Source: an uncultured Eubacteriales bacterium (lineage in GTDB: Bacteria > Bacillota > Clostridia > Oscillospirales > Oscillospiraceae). Taken from it: a stretch of DNA of 31,207 bases. Within the stretch, counting starts at the first letter, position 1, and each line of letters begins with the position of its first letter. The translations under genes and the position numbers were made by a program. The stretch covers positions 1 to 31,207 of the forward strand of contig URBH01000022.1 in NCBI GenBank assembly GCA_900546075.1. Direction: 5' to 3'. This document shows positions 1-8,608 of this stretch, one piece after another. A model generated the notes under the pieces. That model searched no databases. It saw only the letters and a program-made list of their open reading frames with translations, and was not told the DNA's origin.

Positions 1-62
<62 letters not shown>

Positions 63-268
63 TGTATCTAAACTCCGAAGAGCTTAAATCAAGTTTCTGA
101 ACAATTTGCTTCTAGCAAAATTACTCAAGAATTTTCGTTGGCTGTTTTTTCGCTTACGCTTAAACAATCCATTATTGTCCAAGGTGTTTTTTTCGTCTTT
201 GCGTTATTCAATTTACAAGATACAGCCGTTCGTCTTGCGTTCACATTTGTCCCGCAGCGAACTTTCAT

Positions 269-297
269 ATGTTAGCACATCTTTTTCCATTTGTCAA
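269..297 (-). promoter_or_regulatory. rRNA promoter P2 (proximal)
   Basis: On the minus strand TTGACA (292-297) is followed after exactly 17 bases by TAACAT (269-274). It faces the 16S gene and starts a leader of about 200 bases before the mature 16S end. It is the second of two tandem sigma-A type promoters, a usual arrangement for rRNA operons. Confidence 0.8.
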
Positions 298-357
298 GAA
301 CTTTTTCCAAATTCTTACAAACTTTTTTTGTGCGCCGCCCTCGCGGACAGCTTGGAT

Positions 358-386
358 ATAATACCATCCAAAGTTCGCTTTGTCAA
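358..386 (-). promoter_or_regulatory. rRNA promoter P1 (distal)
   Basis: On the minus strand TTGACA (381-386) is followed after 17 bases by TATTAT (358-363), close to consensus. AT-rich A-tracts lie just upstream on the minus strand (about 395-426) and could act as an UP element. The rest of the 63-428 interval is the transcribed rRNA leader; I see no gene in it. Confidence 0.82.
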
Positions 387-428
387 GGATTTTTTACATT
401 TTTGGCCGTCTTTTTTATTGTTTTTTAC

Positions 429-869
429 TCAGAGACGACCGTCTCTGGAGGAAAGATTATTGCTGATCTCCGTCAGAGCGTCTCCCGCGTCGATGCTGGT
501 TTCGTCCTGCATTGCCAGGTCTCCCAGGCTGACCATGCCGCAGAGTCTCCCGTTTTCCATGACAGGCAGCCTTCTGATCTGCTCCCTGCCCATCAGCCCC
601 GCCGCGAGGGCGACCTCCATGTCCGGCCTGGCGGTGATTACCTTCGCCGTCATCACGTCCCGGACAGGGGTGGACGAAGCCGGGCGTCCGGCAGCCAGGC
701 ACCGGGTGACGATATCCCGGTCGGTGATCAGACCGCATAGCCTTCCGTCGCTGCCGCACACGGGCAGCGCCCCGATATTATAGCGGCCAAGCGTCCGCGC
801 CGCCACCGCCACGGATTCCTCCGGATTGATTCGGATAACCGGGTTTGTCATAACATCCCGCAGTTTCAT
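429..869 (-). CDS. CBS-domain pair protein
   Basis: This 146-residue protein is almost entirely two tandem CBS domains, about residues 1-60 and 66-125. Both have the usual pattern: a V(R)DVM start, then a GxLPV/RRLPV strand, then CGLITDRDI or CGMVSLGDL. No membrane segment or extra catalytic domain is seen. CBS pairs bind adenine nucleotides or similar ligands, but stand-alone proteins of this kind have no single known function. Two in-frame ATGs lie next to the ribosome site. The second (869) is chosen because AGGAGG then sits 7 bases upstream; the first (875) would be 1 base away. It lies downstream of asd in the same direction, but a perfect hairpin at 938-962 separates them, so it may be a readthrough gene or have its own promoter. 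Confidence 0.85.
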   Translation of the reverse strand: MKLRDVMTNPVIRINPEESVAVAARTLGRYNIGALPVCGSDGRLCGLITDRDIVTRCLAAGRPASSTPVRDVMTAKVITARPDMEVALAAGLMGREQIRRLPVMENGRLCGMVSLGDLAMQDETSIDAGDALTEISNNLSSRDGRL

Positions 870-937
870 TGTCATTCCTCCTTTTTAGGCGGAGTATGGA
901 CACGTTTTCGGGAAGTTATTCCTCTATATATGGAAAT

Positions 938-962
938 ACGGGAGAGCCGTCGGCTCTCCCGT
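938..962 (-). terminator. Hairpin after asd (likely terminator)
   Basis: A perfect inverted repeat with 12-bp arms, ACGGGAGAGCCG and its complement around one base, lies 15 bases past the asd stop. On the minus strand it is followed by a weak ATTTCC tail, so termination may be partial and allow expression of the CBS gene. Confidence 0.65.
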
Positions 963-976
963 ACATGATTAAAGGA

Positions 977-1981
977 TTATTCCTTCACCAGAAGCTCTGC
1001 AATCTGGATGGCGTTGGTGGCAGCGCCCTTGCGAACCTGATCGCCGCAGCACCACAGGCACAGACCGTTGTCGTCCGTCAGGTCGGGGCGGATGCGGCCG
1101 ACGAACACGATGTCCTGATCGGAGGTGTCCAGAGGCATGGGATACTGCTTGTTTTTCAGGTCGTCCACCAGCTTGCAGCCGGGCGCCTTGGCAATAACCT
1201 CCCGCGCCTGCTCCACGGTGACCGGTACGTCAAAATGGCAGCTGACGGAAATGGAGTGGCTGCGCACCACAGGAACCCGGACGCAGGTGCAGCTGACCTT
1301 CAGTTCAGGCAGGTGCATGATCTTGCGGCCTTCGTTCTGCATCTTCATTTCCTCGCTGGTGTAGCCCTCGAACTGCTCGCCGCCGATCTGGGGGATCAGG
1401 TTGAAGGCGATCTGGTGGGAAAACACCTTCGGCTCGTAGGTCTTGCCTTCCCGCAGCGCCTCCACCTCGTTCATCAGTTCGATGGGGCCGCCCGCGCCTG
1501 CGCCGGAGACGGCCTGATACGTGGAGGCGGTCATGGTGCGGATGGGGGCGACGGTGTTCAGGGCGTTTACCGCCGTGACGGTGATAATGGTGGAGCAGTT
1601 GGGGTTGGAGATGATGCCCTTGTGGTTCTTCACGTCCTCGGGGTTGACCTCCGGCACGATCAGCGGCACCTCGGGATTCAGGCGGAACGCGGAGGAATTG
1701 TCCACGAACACCGCCCCGGAGGCAACGATGGCGGGGGCAAATTTCTTGGCAATGTCGTTTTCCGCCGCGCCCAGGACGATGTCCACACCCCGGAAAGCGG
1801 TGTCGGTGGCTTCCTGAATGGTCACGTCCTCGCCGCGGAACTTCACGGTTTTGCCCGCGCTCCGGACAGAGGCCAGCGGAACCAGCTTCCCAACGGGGAA
1901 ATTGCGCTCCTGCAAAACCTTGATCATTTCCTGTCCCACGGCGCCGGTCGCGCCCAGGACGGCTACAGTATAGGTTTTCAT
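977..1981 (-). CDS. asd: Aspartate-semialdehyde dehydrogenase
   Basis: Reduces 4-aspartyl phosphate to aspartate-4-semialdehyde with NADPH, the second step of the aspartate pathway in the cytoplasm. The 334-residue protein starts with the nucleotide-binding motif VAVLGATGAVGQ. It has the active-site cysteine in SNPNCSTI (Cys129) and the GAGAGGPIELMNE segment. Length is normal. The open frame extends 7 codons upstream, but ATG at 1981 is preceded by GGAGG 9 bases away and begins the conserved MKTYTVAVLG, so it is the better start. It follows lysC by 20 bases and is co-transcribed with it and hom. Confidence 0.96.
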   Translation of the reverse strand: MKTYTVAVLGATGAVGQEMIKVLQERNFPVGKLVPLASVRSAGKTVKFRGEDVTIQEATDTAFRGVDIVLGAAENDIAKKFAPAIVASGAVFVDNSSAFRLNPEVPLIVPEVNPEDVKNHKGIISNPNCSTIITVTAVNALNTVAPIRTMTASTYQAVSGAGAGGPIELMNEVEALREGKTYEPKVFSHQIAFNLIPQIGGEQFEGYTSEEMKMQNEGRKIMHLPELKVSCTCVRVPVVRSHSISVSCHFDVPVTVEQAREVIAKAPGCKLVDDLKNKQYPMPLDTSDQDIVFVGRIRPDLTDDNGLCLWCCGDQVRKGAATNAIQIAELLVKE

Positions 1982-2001
1982 ATTTTCATTCCTCCCACAC
2001 A

Positions 2002-3318
2002 TTACTTTACGAAGCTGTTGTACAGAACCCGGATGGCTTCCTTAAAGTCCTTATTGTCCACGCCGAAGATGATGTTCAATTCGTCGGGTCCCTGGTTGAT
2101 CATGCGGATGTTGATGCCGCTTTCGCCCAGCGCCTTGAAGATTCGTCCGGAAATGCCGGGACGGAAGGCCATCTTCCGGCCGACTGCAGCGACCACGGCA
2201 ATGTGGTGGTGGACGTCCAGGGTATCCGGCTGGGCTTCCTTTTTGATCTCCGCCATGATGGTGTACAGCTCCTTCTCCACCGCGGCGGTGGGAAGCACGA
2301 CGGACACGTTGTCAATGCCGTTGGGAACGTAGTCCACGGAAATATTATGCCGCTCCAGCACCGACAGGACTCTGCGCAGGACACCCACCTGGTTGCTCAT
2401 GCCCCGTTTGGTCAGGGAGATGATGGAAAAGTCCTTTTTGCCCGTGATGCCGGTGATGAACCGGTCGGGGTCAACGTCCCCGGAGAAGGACTCCTGAATC
2501 ATGGTGCCGGGGGCGTCCGGGTCGTTGGTGTTGCGGATGTTGACGGGGATGTTCTTCTCCCGCACCGGGAAAATGGAATCCTCGTGAAGCACCTGGGCGC
2601 CGGAATAGCTCAGCTCCCGAAGCTCGTCATAGGTGACCTCGGGGATGGCCTGGGGATCGTCCACGATCCGGGGGTCGGCCATGAGAATGCCGGACACGTC
2701 CGTCCAGTTTTCGTACACATCCGCGTCCAGCGCCGCCGCGGCCAGTGCGCCGGTGATGTCGCTGCCGCCACGGGAGAAGGTATGGATGGCGCCGTCGGGC
2801 ATGGCGCCGTAGAAGCCGGGGATCACCGCGCCGTAGCCCAGCAGAACCTGGTTGCGTAGCGCCTTGTAGGATACCTCCCGGTTCACGGTGCCGTCCATGT
2901 TGAACATCACCCAATCCGCCGCGTCCACGAACTGGAAGCCCAGGTACGCCGCCATCAGCTTGGCGGAGAAATACTCGCCCCGGCTGACCAGCTCCTCCTG
3001 GGTCACGTCCTTCGCGTCGATGCGCTTTTTCAGAGCGTCCAGCTCCGGCTCCAGCGCCAGATCAAGCCCCAGCTCATCCCGGATATCCAGGTAACGGGAG
3101 GCGATCATGTCAAAAATGCTGCTGCAATCCACGCCGTACTGGACGTGGGCATAGCACAGATAGAGAAGGTCGGTCAGCTTATGGTCATTGCCGAACCGTT
3201 TGCCCGCGGCGGAGACCACCACGACCCGGCGCTCCGGGTCGGCCAGAAGAATATCCCGTACCTTGCGGTACTGGCCGGCATCCGCCATGGAGCTGCCGCC
3301 GAATTTGACTACTTTCAT
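2002..3318 (-). CDS. lysC: Aspartate kinase
   Basis: Phosphorylates L-aspartate, the committed step for threonine, methionine, lysine and diaminopimelate synthesis. The 438-residue monofunctional enzyme begins with the kinase motif KFGGSSM (residues 4-10), has the substrate-binding FSRGGSDITGA segment, and ends with two ACT-type regulatory regions (about residue 300 to the end, including SNQVGVLRRVLSVLERHNIS and ISGRIFKALGESGINIRMI). The ACT regions imply feedback control by an end-product amino acid; which one cannot be read from sequence. A GAGAGG ribosome site precedes ATG 3318. Its 5' untranslated region contains R2 palindrome copy A, only 25 bases upstream of the start. Confidence 0.96.
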   Translation of the reverse strand: MKVVKFGGSSMADAGQYRKVRDILLADPERRVVVVSAAGKRFGNDHKLTDLLYLCYAHVQYGVDCSSIFDMIASRYLDIRDELGLDLALEPELDALKKRIDAKDVTQEELVSRGEYFSAKLMAAYLGFQFVDAADWVMFNMDGTVNREVSYKALRNQVLLGYGAVIPGFYGAMPDGAIHTFSRGGSDITGALAAAALDADVYENWTDVSGILMADPRIVDDPQAIPEVTYDELRELSYSGAQVLHEDSIFPVREKNIPVNIRNTNDPDAPGTMIQESFSGDVDPDRFITGITGKKDFSIISLTKRGMSNQVGVLRRVLSVLERHNISVDYVPNGIDNVSVVLPTAAVEKELYTIMAEIKKEAQPDTLDVHHHIAVVAAVGRKMAFRPGISGRIFKALGESGINIRMINQGPDELNIIFGVDNKDFKEAIRVLYNSFVK

Positions 3319-3342
3319 TTTTGAATCCTCTCTGCTGCTTCC

Positions 3343-3505
3343 GGGAAGCTCGGAATAAATCGGCGAGAGCTGACAGCGAGAGATTTTTCACCAGATGAAG
3401 GTATTAAAAGTGGCGGAATACTTCGTGTATTTCCCGCTTTTAATACCGCGCAGCTGGGGAAAAAGATCCGCTGCTCAGCCGAAGACGATTTATTCAGAGT
3501 TTCCC
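3343..3505. repeat. R2 long-palindrome repeat, copy A
   Basis: A 163-bp imperfect palindrome fills the hom-lysC intergenic gap. Its ends are 20-bp inverted repeats matching at 18 positions (GGGAAGCTCGGAATAAATCG at 3343-3362 against the complement of 3486-3505). Inside lies a second stem, GGTATTAAAAG with CTTTTAATACC, capped by the core GGAATACTTCGTGTATTTC. The core GCGAGAGATTTT and the cap are shared with the copies at 17420-17588 and 31060 onward. The right end is 3 bases from the hom stop. No open frame or transposase is present, so it is MITE-like and non-autonomous. In RNA it would fold as one long hairpin between hom and lysC. Confidence 0.85.
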
Positions 3506-3508
3506 TAA

Positions 3509-4618
3509 TTACTCGCGGATCGCCGCGGCGAATGCGTCGGGGTTCTCCTTCAGCCAGGCGTGCATTTTGGCAACGGATACCGGTGCGGTCACCGCCGCGT
3601 TGCCCCAATGCGCCTTCGTCTCGCCGTTCCAGCCGCCGCGAACGTACCAGGTCAGCTCCTCGTTGTTTACAGCCGCCGCCCGGCCGCCGTAGGGGGCGTA
3701 GAACCCCTTCCCGGCAAGAACGTCCACCAGATCCTGCACCACATTGTATGCGGTGGGATACCGGCCTGCGCCCTGGCCGAAGAAGCTCATGCGCTGAGAG
3801 GTCTCGCCAATGAAGGTGATAAGATTGTAGTTCATGGGAACAGCGGCCTCCGGCTCACCGTCCTTCACCAGGGTGGGCTGAACGTAGGCGCTGATCACGC
3901 CGTTTTCCCGCTTGCCCGTAGAGATCAGCTTGCACACCAGGCCGTGGGCTTTGAAGTTCTCCACGTCCTCTGCCTTAATGTTGCGGATGCCCGCCACAGG
4001 GACGGTTTCCTTGTCCAGGCTCACGCCGAAGGCGATGTTGGAGGACAGAATGACCTTATGCCAGGTGTCGATGCCGTCCACGTCGGTGGAGGGGTTGGCC
4101 TCGGCATAGCCCAGCGCCTGTGCCTGCTTCAGCACGTCGTCGTAATTTAAGCCCTGACGGGTCATGTTGTCGAGAATGTAGTTGCAGGTGCCGTTCATAA
4201 TGCCGCCGACCTCCCGGATGCTCTGCACCCGGCGGGCGCGCTCCAGCTCGGAGAGCCAGCCGATGCCGCCGCCCACGGCTGCGGTGCAGCGGAATAAAAC
4301 GCCCTTTTCCTTCACCAGGGGCAGAAGCTCGTCATAGAAGGTGCATACCAGCGCCTTATTGGAGGTGACCACGTTCTTTCCGGCCTCCACGGCGGCGCGG
4401 ACGAAATCATAGGCCGGGTGCAGCCCGCCCATGGCTTCCACCACGGTGTCGATGCTGTCGTCCTCCACAATATCCCGGATATTGTGGACGGCCTGGGCGT
4501 CAGGAAGCTTGATATCCTCCAGGCACAGGACCTTGGTCACCTGCATGTCGTCTCTGTTTTCCGTGATCTCATATACGCCCCGGCCAACCACGCCGAAGCC
4601 CAGCAATCCGATCTTCAT
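3509..4618 (-). CDS. hom: Homoserine dehydrogenase, short form without ACT domain
   Basis: Reduces aspartate semialdehyde to homoserine with NAD(P)H. The 369-residue protein has an N-terminal Rossmann motif (GLLGFGVVGRGVYEI), the VTSNKALV segment, GGIMNGTCNYIL, and the catalytic region DVDGIDTWHKVIL with its conserved lysine. Typical Gram-positive enzymes are about 430 residues with a C-terminal ACT domain for threonine inhibition; this one ends soon after the catalytic domain, so feedback probably acts elsewhere, for example on LysC. ATG 4618 is chosen over the frame's earlier ATG because AGGAGG precedes it by about 8 bases and it begins the Rossmann fold. First gene of the hom-lysC-asd operon. 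Confidence 0.94.
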   Translation of the reverse strand: MKIGLLGFGVVGRGVYEITENRDDMQVTKVLCLEDIKLPDAQAVHNIRDIVEDDSIDTVVEAMGGLHPAYDFVRAAVEAGKNVVTSNKALVCTFYDELLPLVKEKGVLFRCTAAVGGGIGWLSELERARRVQSIREVGGIMNGTCNYILDNMTRQGLNYDDVLKQAQALGYAEANPSTDVDGIDTWHKVILSSNIAFGVSLDKETVPVAGIRNIKAEDVENFKAHGLVCKLISTGKRENGVISAYVQPTLVKDGEPEAAVPMNYNLITFIGETSQRMSFFGQGAGRYPTAYNVVQDLVDVLAGKGFYAPYGGRAAAVNNEELTWYVRGGWNGETKAHWGNAAVTAPVSVAKMHAWLKENPDAFAAAIRE

Positions 4619-4717
4619 CAAATCATCCTCCATTTTGTAGGTATGTGCGGGGATTTTTGGTCACTGTGTAAAAACGGATGTGTCCATCCCGAAAACACTT
4701 GCTTTTTGACGAAAAAC

Positions 4718-4746
4718 AGTATATCATATACCTACTCAAATTTCAA
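4718..4746 (-). promoter_or_regulatory. Promoter of the hom-lysC-asd operon
   Basis: On the minus strand TTGAAA (4741-4746), a 17-base spacer and TATACT (4718-4723) form a near-consensus sigma-A promoter. The predicted start is about 90 bases before the hom ATG. I see no T-box, lysine riboswitch or attenuator in that short leader. Confidence 0.8.
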
Positions 4747-4826
4747 CCACGCCAAAAAGCCAAGGTTTTCCCGGTATTCCCCAACTTTTTGTGCAATTAG
4801 CAGAGAACGAAACTCAGGAGGTTACA

Positions 4827-6272
4827 ATGCTCTATCATTCCACCAGAAGCGAAGCCCATTTTGTGGACAGCGCCGAAGCCGTGCTGGAGGGTCTTGCCCC
4901 CGACGGCGGTTTGTATATGCCCGAGAAGATTCCCGCGTTTGACTGGCTGGCCTGCCTGAAGGGCAGCTCTACGGAAATGTCCGCGAAAATTCTCGCCGCC
5001 CTGCTGCCGGATATTCCCGATATGGATACGCTGGTTCGCCGCGCCTATCAGGGGAAATTTGAAACCGAAGATCTGACCCCCACCGTCCCTGTAGGCGGCT
5101 ACTCCGTGCTGGAGCTGTTCCGGGGGCCTACGTCCGCCTTTAAGGACGTGGCGCTTTCCATGCTGCCCCAGCTGCTCACCGCCGCGAAAACCGTCAAGGG
5201 GATGGAAAAGGATATCCTGATCCTCACCGCCACCTCCGGCGACACCGGCAAGGCCGCTCTGGAGGGCTTCCGGGACGTGCCGGGCGTGCGCATCTGCGTT
5301 TTTTATCCCGACGGCGGCGTTTCTCAGGTGCAGCGCGCCCAGATGGTGACCCAGGAGGGCAGCAACGTGGCGGTCTCGGCCGTCCGTGGCAATTTTGACG
5401 ACGCCCAGACCGGGGTGAAAAATATCTTCGCCGCCTGTCAGGGGCGGGAGCTGCCCTACGCTCTGTCCAGCGCCAACTCCATCAACATCGGCCGTCTGGC
5501 GCCCCAGATCATGTACTATTTCCGCTCCTACCGCGACCTGCTGGACGCCGGGAAAATCCGGCTGGGCGACGAGGTCAACTACTCCGTCCCCACCGGCAAC
5601 TTCGGCGACATTCTGGCGGGGTACCTGGCCAAGCGGCTGGGTCTGCCCGTGGGGAAGCTGATCTGCGCCTCCAACGCCAACAACGTCCTCACCGATTTCA
5701 TCCGCACCGGCGTTTACGACAAGCGCCGTCCCCTGCTGAAGACCACCTCCCCCTCCATGGACATTCTGGTGTCCTCCAACCTGGAGCGGCTGCTGTATCT
5801 GCTGTCCGGGGACACCGCTCTGGTGTCCAGGCTGATGAACGAGCTGAACCGGGAGGGCGTTTACACCGTCCCCGGCGCGCTGCTGGCCACGATTCAGAGG
5901 GAATTCTGGGCGGCCTGCTGCGACGACGCCAAAGCCCAGGAAATCATGAGCCGGGTCTACCGGGACTGGGGCTACCTCTGTGACCCCCACACCGCCTCCG
6001 GCTGGGCAGCGGCGGAGGAGTATACCTCCCAGACCGGCGACAATCGTCCCATGGTGGTGCTGTCTACCGCGTCCCCCTACAAATTCCCCGCAGCGGTTCT
6101 CACCGCCGTGGGCGGCGACACCTCCGGAAGCGAATTCGACCAGATGGCGCGGCTGTCCGCCATGACGGGCGTGCCCATCCCCAAGAATCTGGCGGGTTTG
6201 CAGGGCAAGCCCGAGCGCCATACCGGTGTCATCAACAAGGAAGACATGCTGGACTATGTCCTGCATCTGTAA
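4827..6272 (+). CDS. thrC: Threonine synthase
   Basis: Converts O-phosphohomoserine to threonine with pyridoxal phosphate, the last step of the pathway. The 481-residue protein has the N-terminal pattern of the family (YHSTRS, LAPDGGLYMPE), the cofactor lysine in RGPTSAFKDVAL (Lys106), the phosphate-binding TATSGDTGKAAL, and SANSINIGRLAPQ. Length is typical of the bacterial long form. ATG 4827 follows AGGAGG by 6 bases and starts the conserved sequence; an upstream in-frame ATG at 4791 has no ribosome site. It is divergent from hom and followed by thrB after 18 bases. No clear sigma-A promoter could be picked in 4747-4826. Confidence 0.96.
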   Translation: MLYHSTRSEAHFVDSAEAVLEGLAPDGGLYMPEKIPAFDWLACLKGSSTEMSAKILAALLPDIPDMDTLVRRAYQGKFETEDLTPTVPVGGYSVLELFRGPTSAFKDVALSMLPQLLTAAKTVKGMEKDILILTATSGDTGKAALEGFRDVPGVRICVFYPDGGVSQVQRAQMVTQEGSNVAVSAVRGNFDDAQTGVKNIFAACQGRELPYALSSANSINIGRLAPQIMYYFRSYRDLLDAGKIRLGDEVNYSVPTGNFGDILAGYLAKRLGLPVGKLICASNANNVLTDFIRTGVYDKRRPLLKTTSPSMDILVSSNLERLLYLLSGDTALVSRLMNELNREGVYTVPGALLATIQREFWAACCDDAKAQEIMSRVYRDWGYLCDPHTASGWAAAEEYTSQTGDNRPMVVLSTASPYKFPAAVLTAVGGDTSGSEFDQMARLSAMTGVPIPKNLAGLQGKPERHTGVINKEDMLDYVLHL

Positions 6273-6290
6273 GCTGACAGGAGAAGCTGC

Positions 6291-7181
6291 ATGAAACGAG
6301 TTACCATCCGCGTTCCCGCCACCACCGCAAACCTCGGCCCCGGGTTTGACGCCTTCGGCTGCGCCCTGAGCCTGTACACCGACGTCACCTTTGAGGAAAC
6401 CGATTCCGGTCTGGAGATCACCGGCTGCGACGAAGCCTACACGGGGCCTGACAATCTGGCCCACACCGCCTACTGCGCCGTGCTGGGTACCCTGAGCGAG
6501 GAAGTCCGGGGCGTGAAAATTCACATCGACGCCCACATCCCCATCTGCCGGGGTCTCGGCTCCTCCGCCGCGCTGCTGGTGGCCGGTGCCATGGGCGCAA
6601 ACGTCCTGCGGGGCAATAAGCTCTCCACCCAGGGTCTTCTCAACATCACAAACGCCATGGAAGGGCATCCGGACAATCTGGCGCCCGCTTTCCTCGGCGG
6701 CCTCACCGCGTCCATGGTGGACGGCGGCCTACCGGTGAGCGTCAGCTTTCCCCTCCACGCCGGGTGGGAATTTCTGGTTCTCATTCCGGATTTCACCCTG
6801 TCCACGCCCCTTGCCCGTTCCGTCCTGCCGGAGCAGGTCAACCGCCGGGACGCCATCTACAACATCTCCCACGGCGCGCTGGTGCTCAAGGCGCTGGAGC
6901 TCGGAGACGAAAAGCTCCTGCGCACCGCCATGCAGGACAGACTCCACCAGGACTACCGGAAAAAGCTCATTCCGGACTACGAAAAAATCGAGGCGCTGGT
7001 GCGCACCGTGGGCGCGGCCTTCTGCCTTTCCGGCGCAGGCCCCACCCTTTTGTGCATCACCCGCAACCCCGGGCTGGAAGAAAAGCTTGCCAAGAAGCTG
7101 GACAGCATCACGGAGCATCGCTGGCAGATGCTGCCCCTCCACGTGGAATTTGAGGGCGCGCATGTCCTGAAGGCCGAATAA
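6291..7181 (+). CDS. thrB: Homoserine kinase
   Basis: GHMP-family kinase making O-phosphohomoserine from homoserine and ATP, the substrate of the preceding thrC. The 296-residue protein has PATTANLGPGFDAFG at the N-terminus, the ATP-binding loop PICRGLGSSAALL (residues 84-96) and the C-terminal AAFCLSGAGPTLLC motif. The length is normal. It starts 18 bases after thrC with an AGGAGA ribosome site and is followed directly by a strong bidirectional terminator. With hom, lysC, asd and thrC it completes the aspartate-to-threonine route. Confidence 0.96.
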   Translation: MKRVTIRVPATTANLGPGFDAFGCALSLYTDVTFEETDSGLEITGCDEAYTGPDNLAHTAYCAVLGTLSEEVRGVKIHIDAHIPICRGLGSSAALLVAGAMGANVLRGNKLSTQGLLNITNAMEGHPDNLAPAFLGGLTASMVDGGLPVSVSFPLHAGWEFLVLIPDFTLSTPLARSVLPEQVNRRDAIYNISHGALVLKALELGDEKLLRTAMQDRLHQDYRKKLIPDYEKIEALVRTVGAAFCLSGAGPTLLCITRNPGLEEKLAKKLDSITEHRWQMLPLHVEFEGAHVLKAE

Positions 7182-7183
7182 AC

Positions 7184-7221
7184 AAAAAACTTCGTATGAC
7201 CAAAATCATACGAAGTTTTTT
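7184..7221. terminator. Bidirectional terminator between thrB and mgtE
   Basis: A 16-bp perfect stem, AAAAAACTTCGTATGA and its complement, surrounds the loop CCAAAA. It gives a U-run on either strand and sits between two convergent genes, 2 bases past the thrB stop and 7 bases from the mgtE stop. Confidence 0.92.
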
Positions 7222-7228
7222 CGTTTTC

Positions 7229-8608
7229 TCAAACCCCCAGCATCAGCTTTGCAAATAGGAAATACACCAGCAAGCTCAGGGCGTCCACAATGGTCGTGAT
7301 AAAGGGGCTGGCCATCACCGCCGGGTCGAAGCCCAGGCGCTTGGCAAACAGGGGCAGCGTGCAGCCGACGAACTTGGCCAGAATCACCGTCACGCACAGC
7401 GTCAGGCACACTACGCCGTTGACAAGCAAACTGATGCTTTCGTTGCCCATCAGCAGCCGGTCGACCAGCAGAATTTTCAGGAAGCAGGCCGCCGCCAGCG
7501 CCGCGCCGCAGAGCACCGCCGCGCGGGCTTCCTTCCACATCACCCGGAACAGGTCGGAAAAATGCAGCTCGTCCAGGCTCAGGGCGCGGATGACGGTCAC
7601 GGAGGACTGAGAGCCGCAGTTACCGCCGGTATCCATCAGCATGGGGATAAAGGCGGTCAGCACCGGGAGCAAGCTCAAGGCATCCTCAAAAGAGGTAATG
7701 ATCATCCCCGTAAAGGTAGCGGAGACCATCAAAAGCATCAGCCAGGGAATCCGGTGCTTGAACAGATCGAAGGGCGTACTTTTCAGGTAGGTCTTCTCCG
7801 AAGGGGTCATAGCGGCCATGATTTCCATGTCCTCGGTGGCCGCGTCCTGCATGACGTCCATGGCGTCGTCGAAGGTGACGATACCCACCATCCGGTTTTC
7901 CCCGTCCACCACGGGCAGGGCAATGAAGTTATATTTGGAAAGGGTCGCCGCCACTTCCTCCTGGTCGGTCTGGGTGGTGACCGAAATCAGGTTCGTTACC
8001 ATGATGTCTTCGATCTTGGTCTCGTCGTCTTCGGCCAGCAGAAGATCCTTCACCGTCACAAGACCGATCAGCGTCCTGTCCTTTTCCGTAACGTAGCAGG
8101 TATAAATGGTCTCCTTATCCACGCCCTGACGGCGAATGCGGAGGATGGCCTCCTCCACCGTCATGTGGGGGCGCAGGGAAACGTATTCCGTGGTCATGAT
8201 GGAGCCGGCGGAATCCTCGGGGTAACGCAAAATCTGGTTGATGGAGCTGCGCATTTCCGGGTCGGCGTGTTTCAGAATACGCTGCACCACGTTCGCGGGC
8301 ATTTCCTCGACGATGTCCGCCGCGTCGTCCACGTACAGCTCGTCCAGAACCTCCTTCAGCTCGTTGTCGGAGAAGCCGCGGATGAGAAGCTCCTTGGCAT
8401 CCGGCTCCATTTCCACAAACGTCTCCGCCGCCTGTTCCTTGGGAAGCAAACGGAACATGAGGGGGATCTGCTTTTCGTCCAGCCCGTCAAAAAGTCCGGC
8501 GACATCCATCGGATTCATGGTCGCGAGGATATCCCGGAGAGTTGCATATTTTTTCTCCTCCAGCAGCTTCAGGAGGGCTTTTTCCACAATTTCAAAACGC
8601 TCTGCCAT
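7229..8608 (-). CDS. mgtE: Magnesium transporter MgtE
   Basis: Mg2+ channel/transporter of the inner membrane. The 459-residue protein has the MgtE N-terminal superhelical domain (residues 1 to about 125, with DVAGLFDGLDEKQ and ELLIRGFSDNELKEVL), a CBS pair (about 130-250, including SAGSIMTTEYVSL and VVDGENRMVGIVTFDD) and a C-terminal membrane domain with hydrophobic helices and the conserved LMDTGGNCGSQSS and FIPML segments. ATG 8608 is preferred over 8629 because AGGAGGAATT lies just upstream. The 5' leader is unusual: it holds a possible leader peptide and a stem that covers part of the ribosome site. Monocistronic and convergent with thrB. Confidence 0.96.
   Translation of the reverse strand: MAERFEIVEKALLKLLEEKKYATLRDILATMNPMDVAGLFDGLDEKQIPLMFRLLPKEQAAETFVEMEPDAKELLIRGFSDNELKEVLDELYVDDAADIVEEMPANVVQRILKHADPEMRSSINQILRYPEDSAGSIMTTEYVSLRPHMTVEEAILRIRRQGVDKETIYTCYVTEKDRTLIGLVTVKDLLLAEDDETKIEDIMVTNLISVTTQTDQEEVAATLSKYNFIALPVVDGENRMVGIVTFDDAMDVMQDAATEDMEIMAAMTPSEKTYLKSTPFDLFKHRIPWLMLLMVSATFTGMIITSFEDALSLLPVLTAFIPMLMDTGGNCGSQSSVTVIRALSLDELHFSDLFRVMWKEARAAVLCGAALAAACFLKILLVDRLLMGNESISLLVNGVVCLTLCVTVILAKFVGCTLPLFAKRLGFDPAVMASPFITTIVDALSLLVYFLFAKLMLGV

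Noticed and set aside
430..447. Palindrome CAGAGACGACCGTCTCTG at the end of the CBS gene as terminator
   Set aside because: It overlaps the stop codon and has an A-rich, not U-rich, minus-strand tail; may be chance.
869..2332. Long plus-strand frame opposite asd and lysC
   Set aside because: Shadow of the two genes on the minus strand; no ribosome site, no family motifs, and rich in His/Gly/Val as usual for antisense of GC-rich genes.
4619..4717. T-box or lysine riboswitch before hom
   Set aside because: The leader is only about 90 bases and lacks the conserved T-box sequence or a terminator hairpin.
4797..6668. 623-codon minus-strand frame opposite thrC and thrB
   Set aside because: Antisense shadow; composition biased to Gly/Gln/His and no recognisable domain, while the plus strand has two full enzymes.
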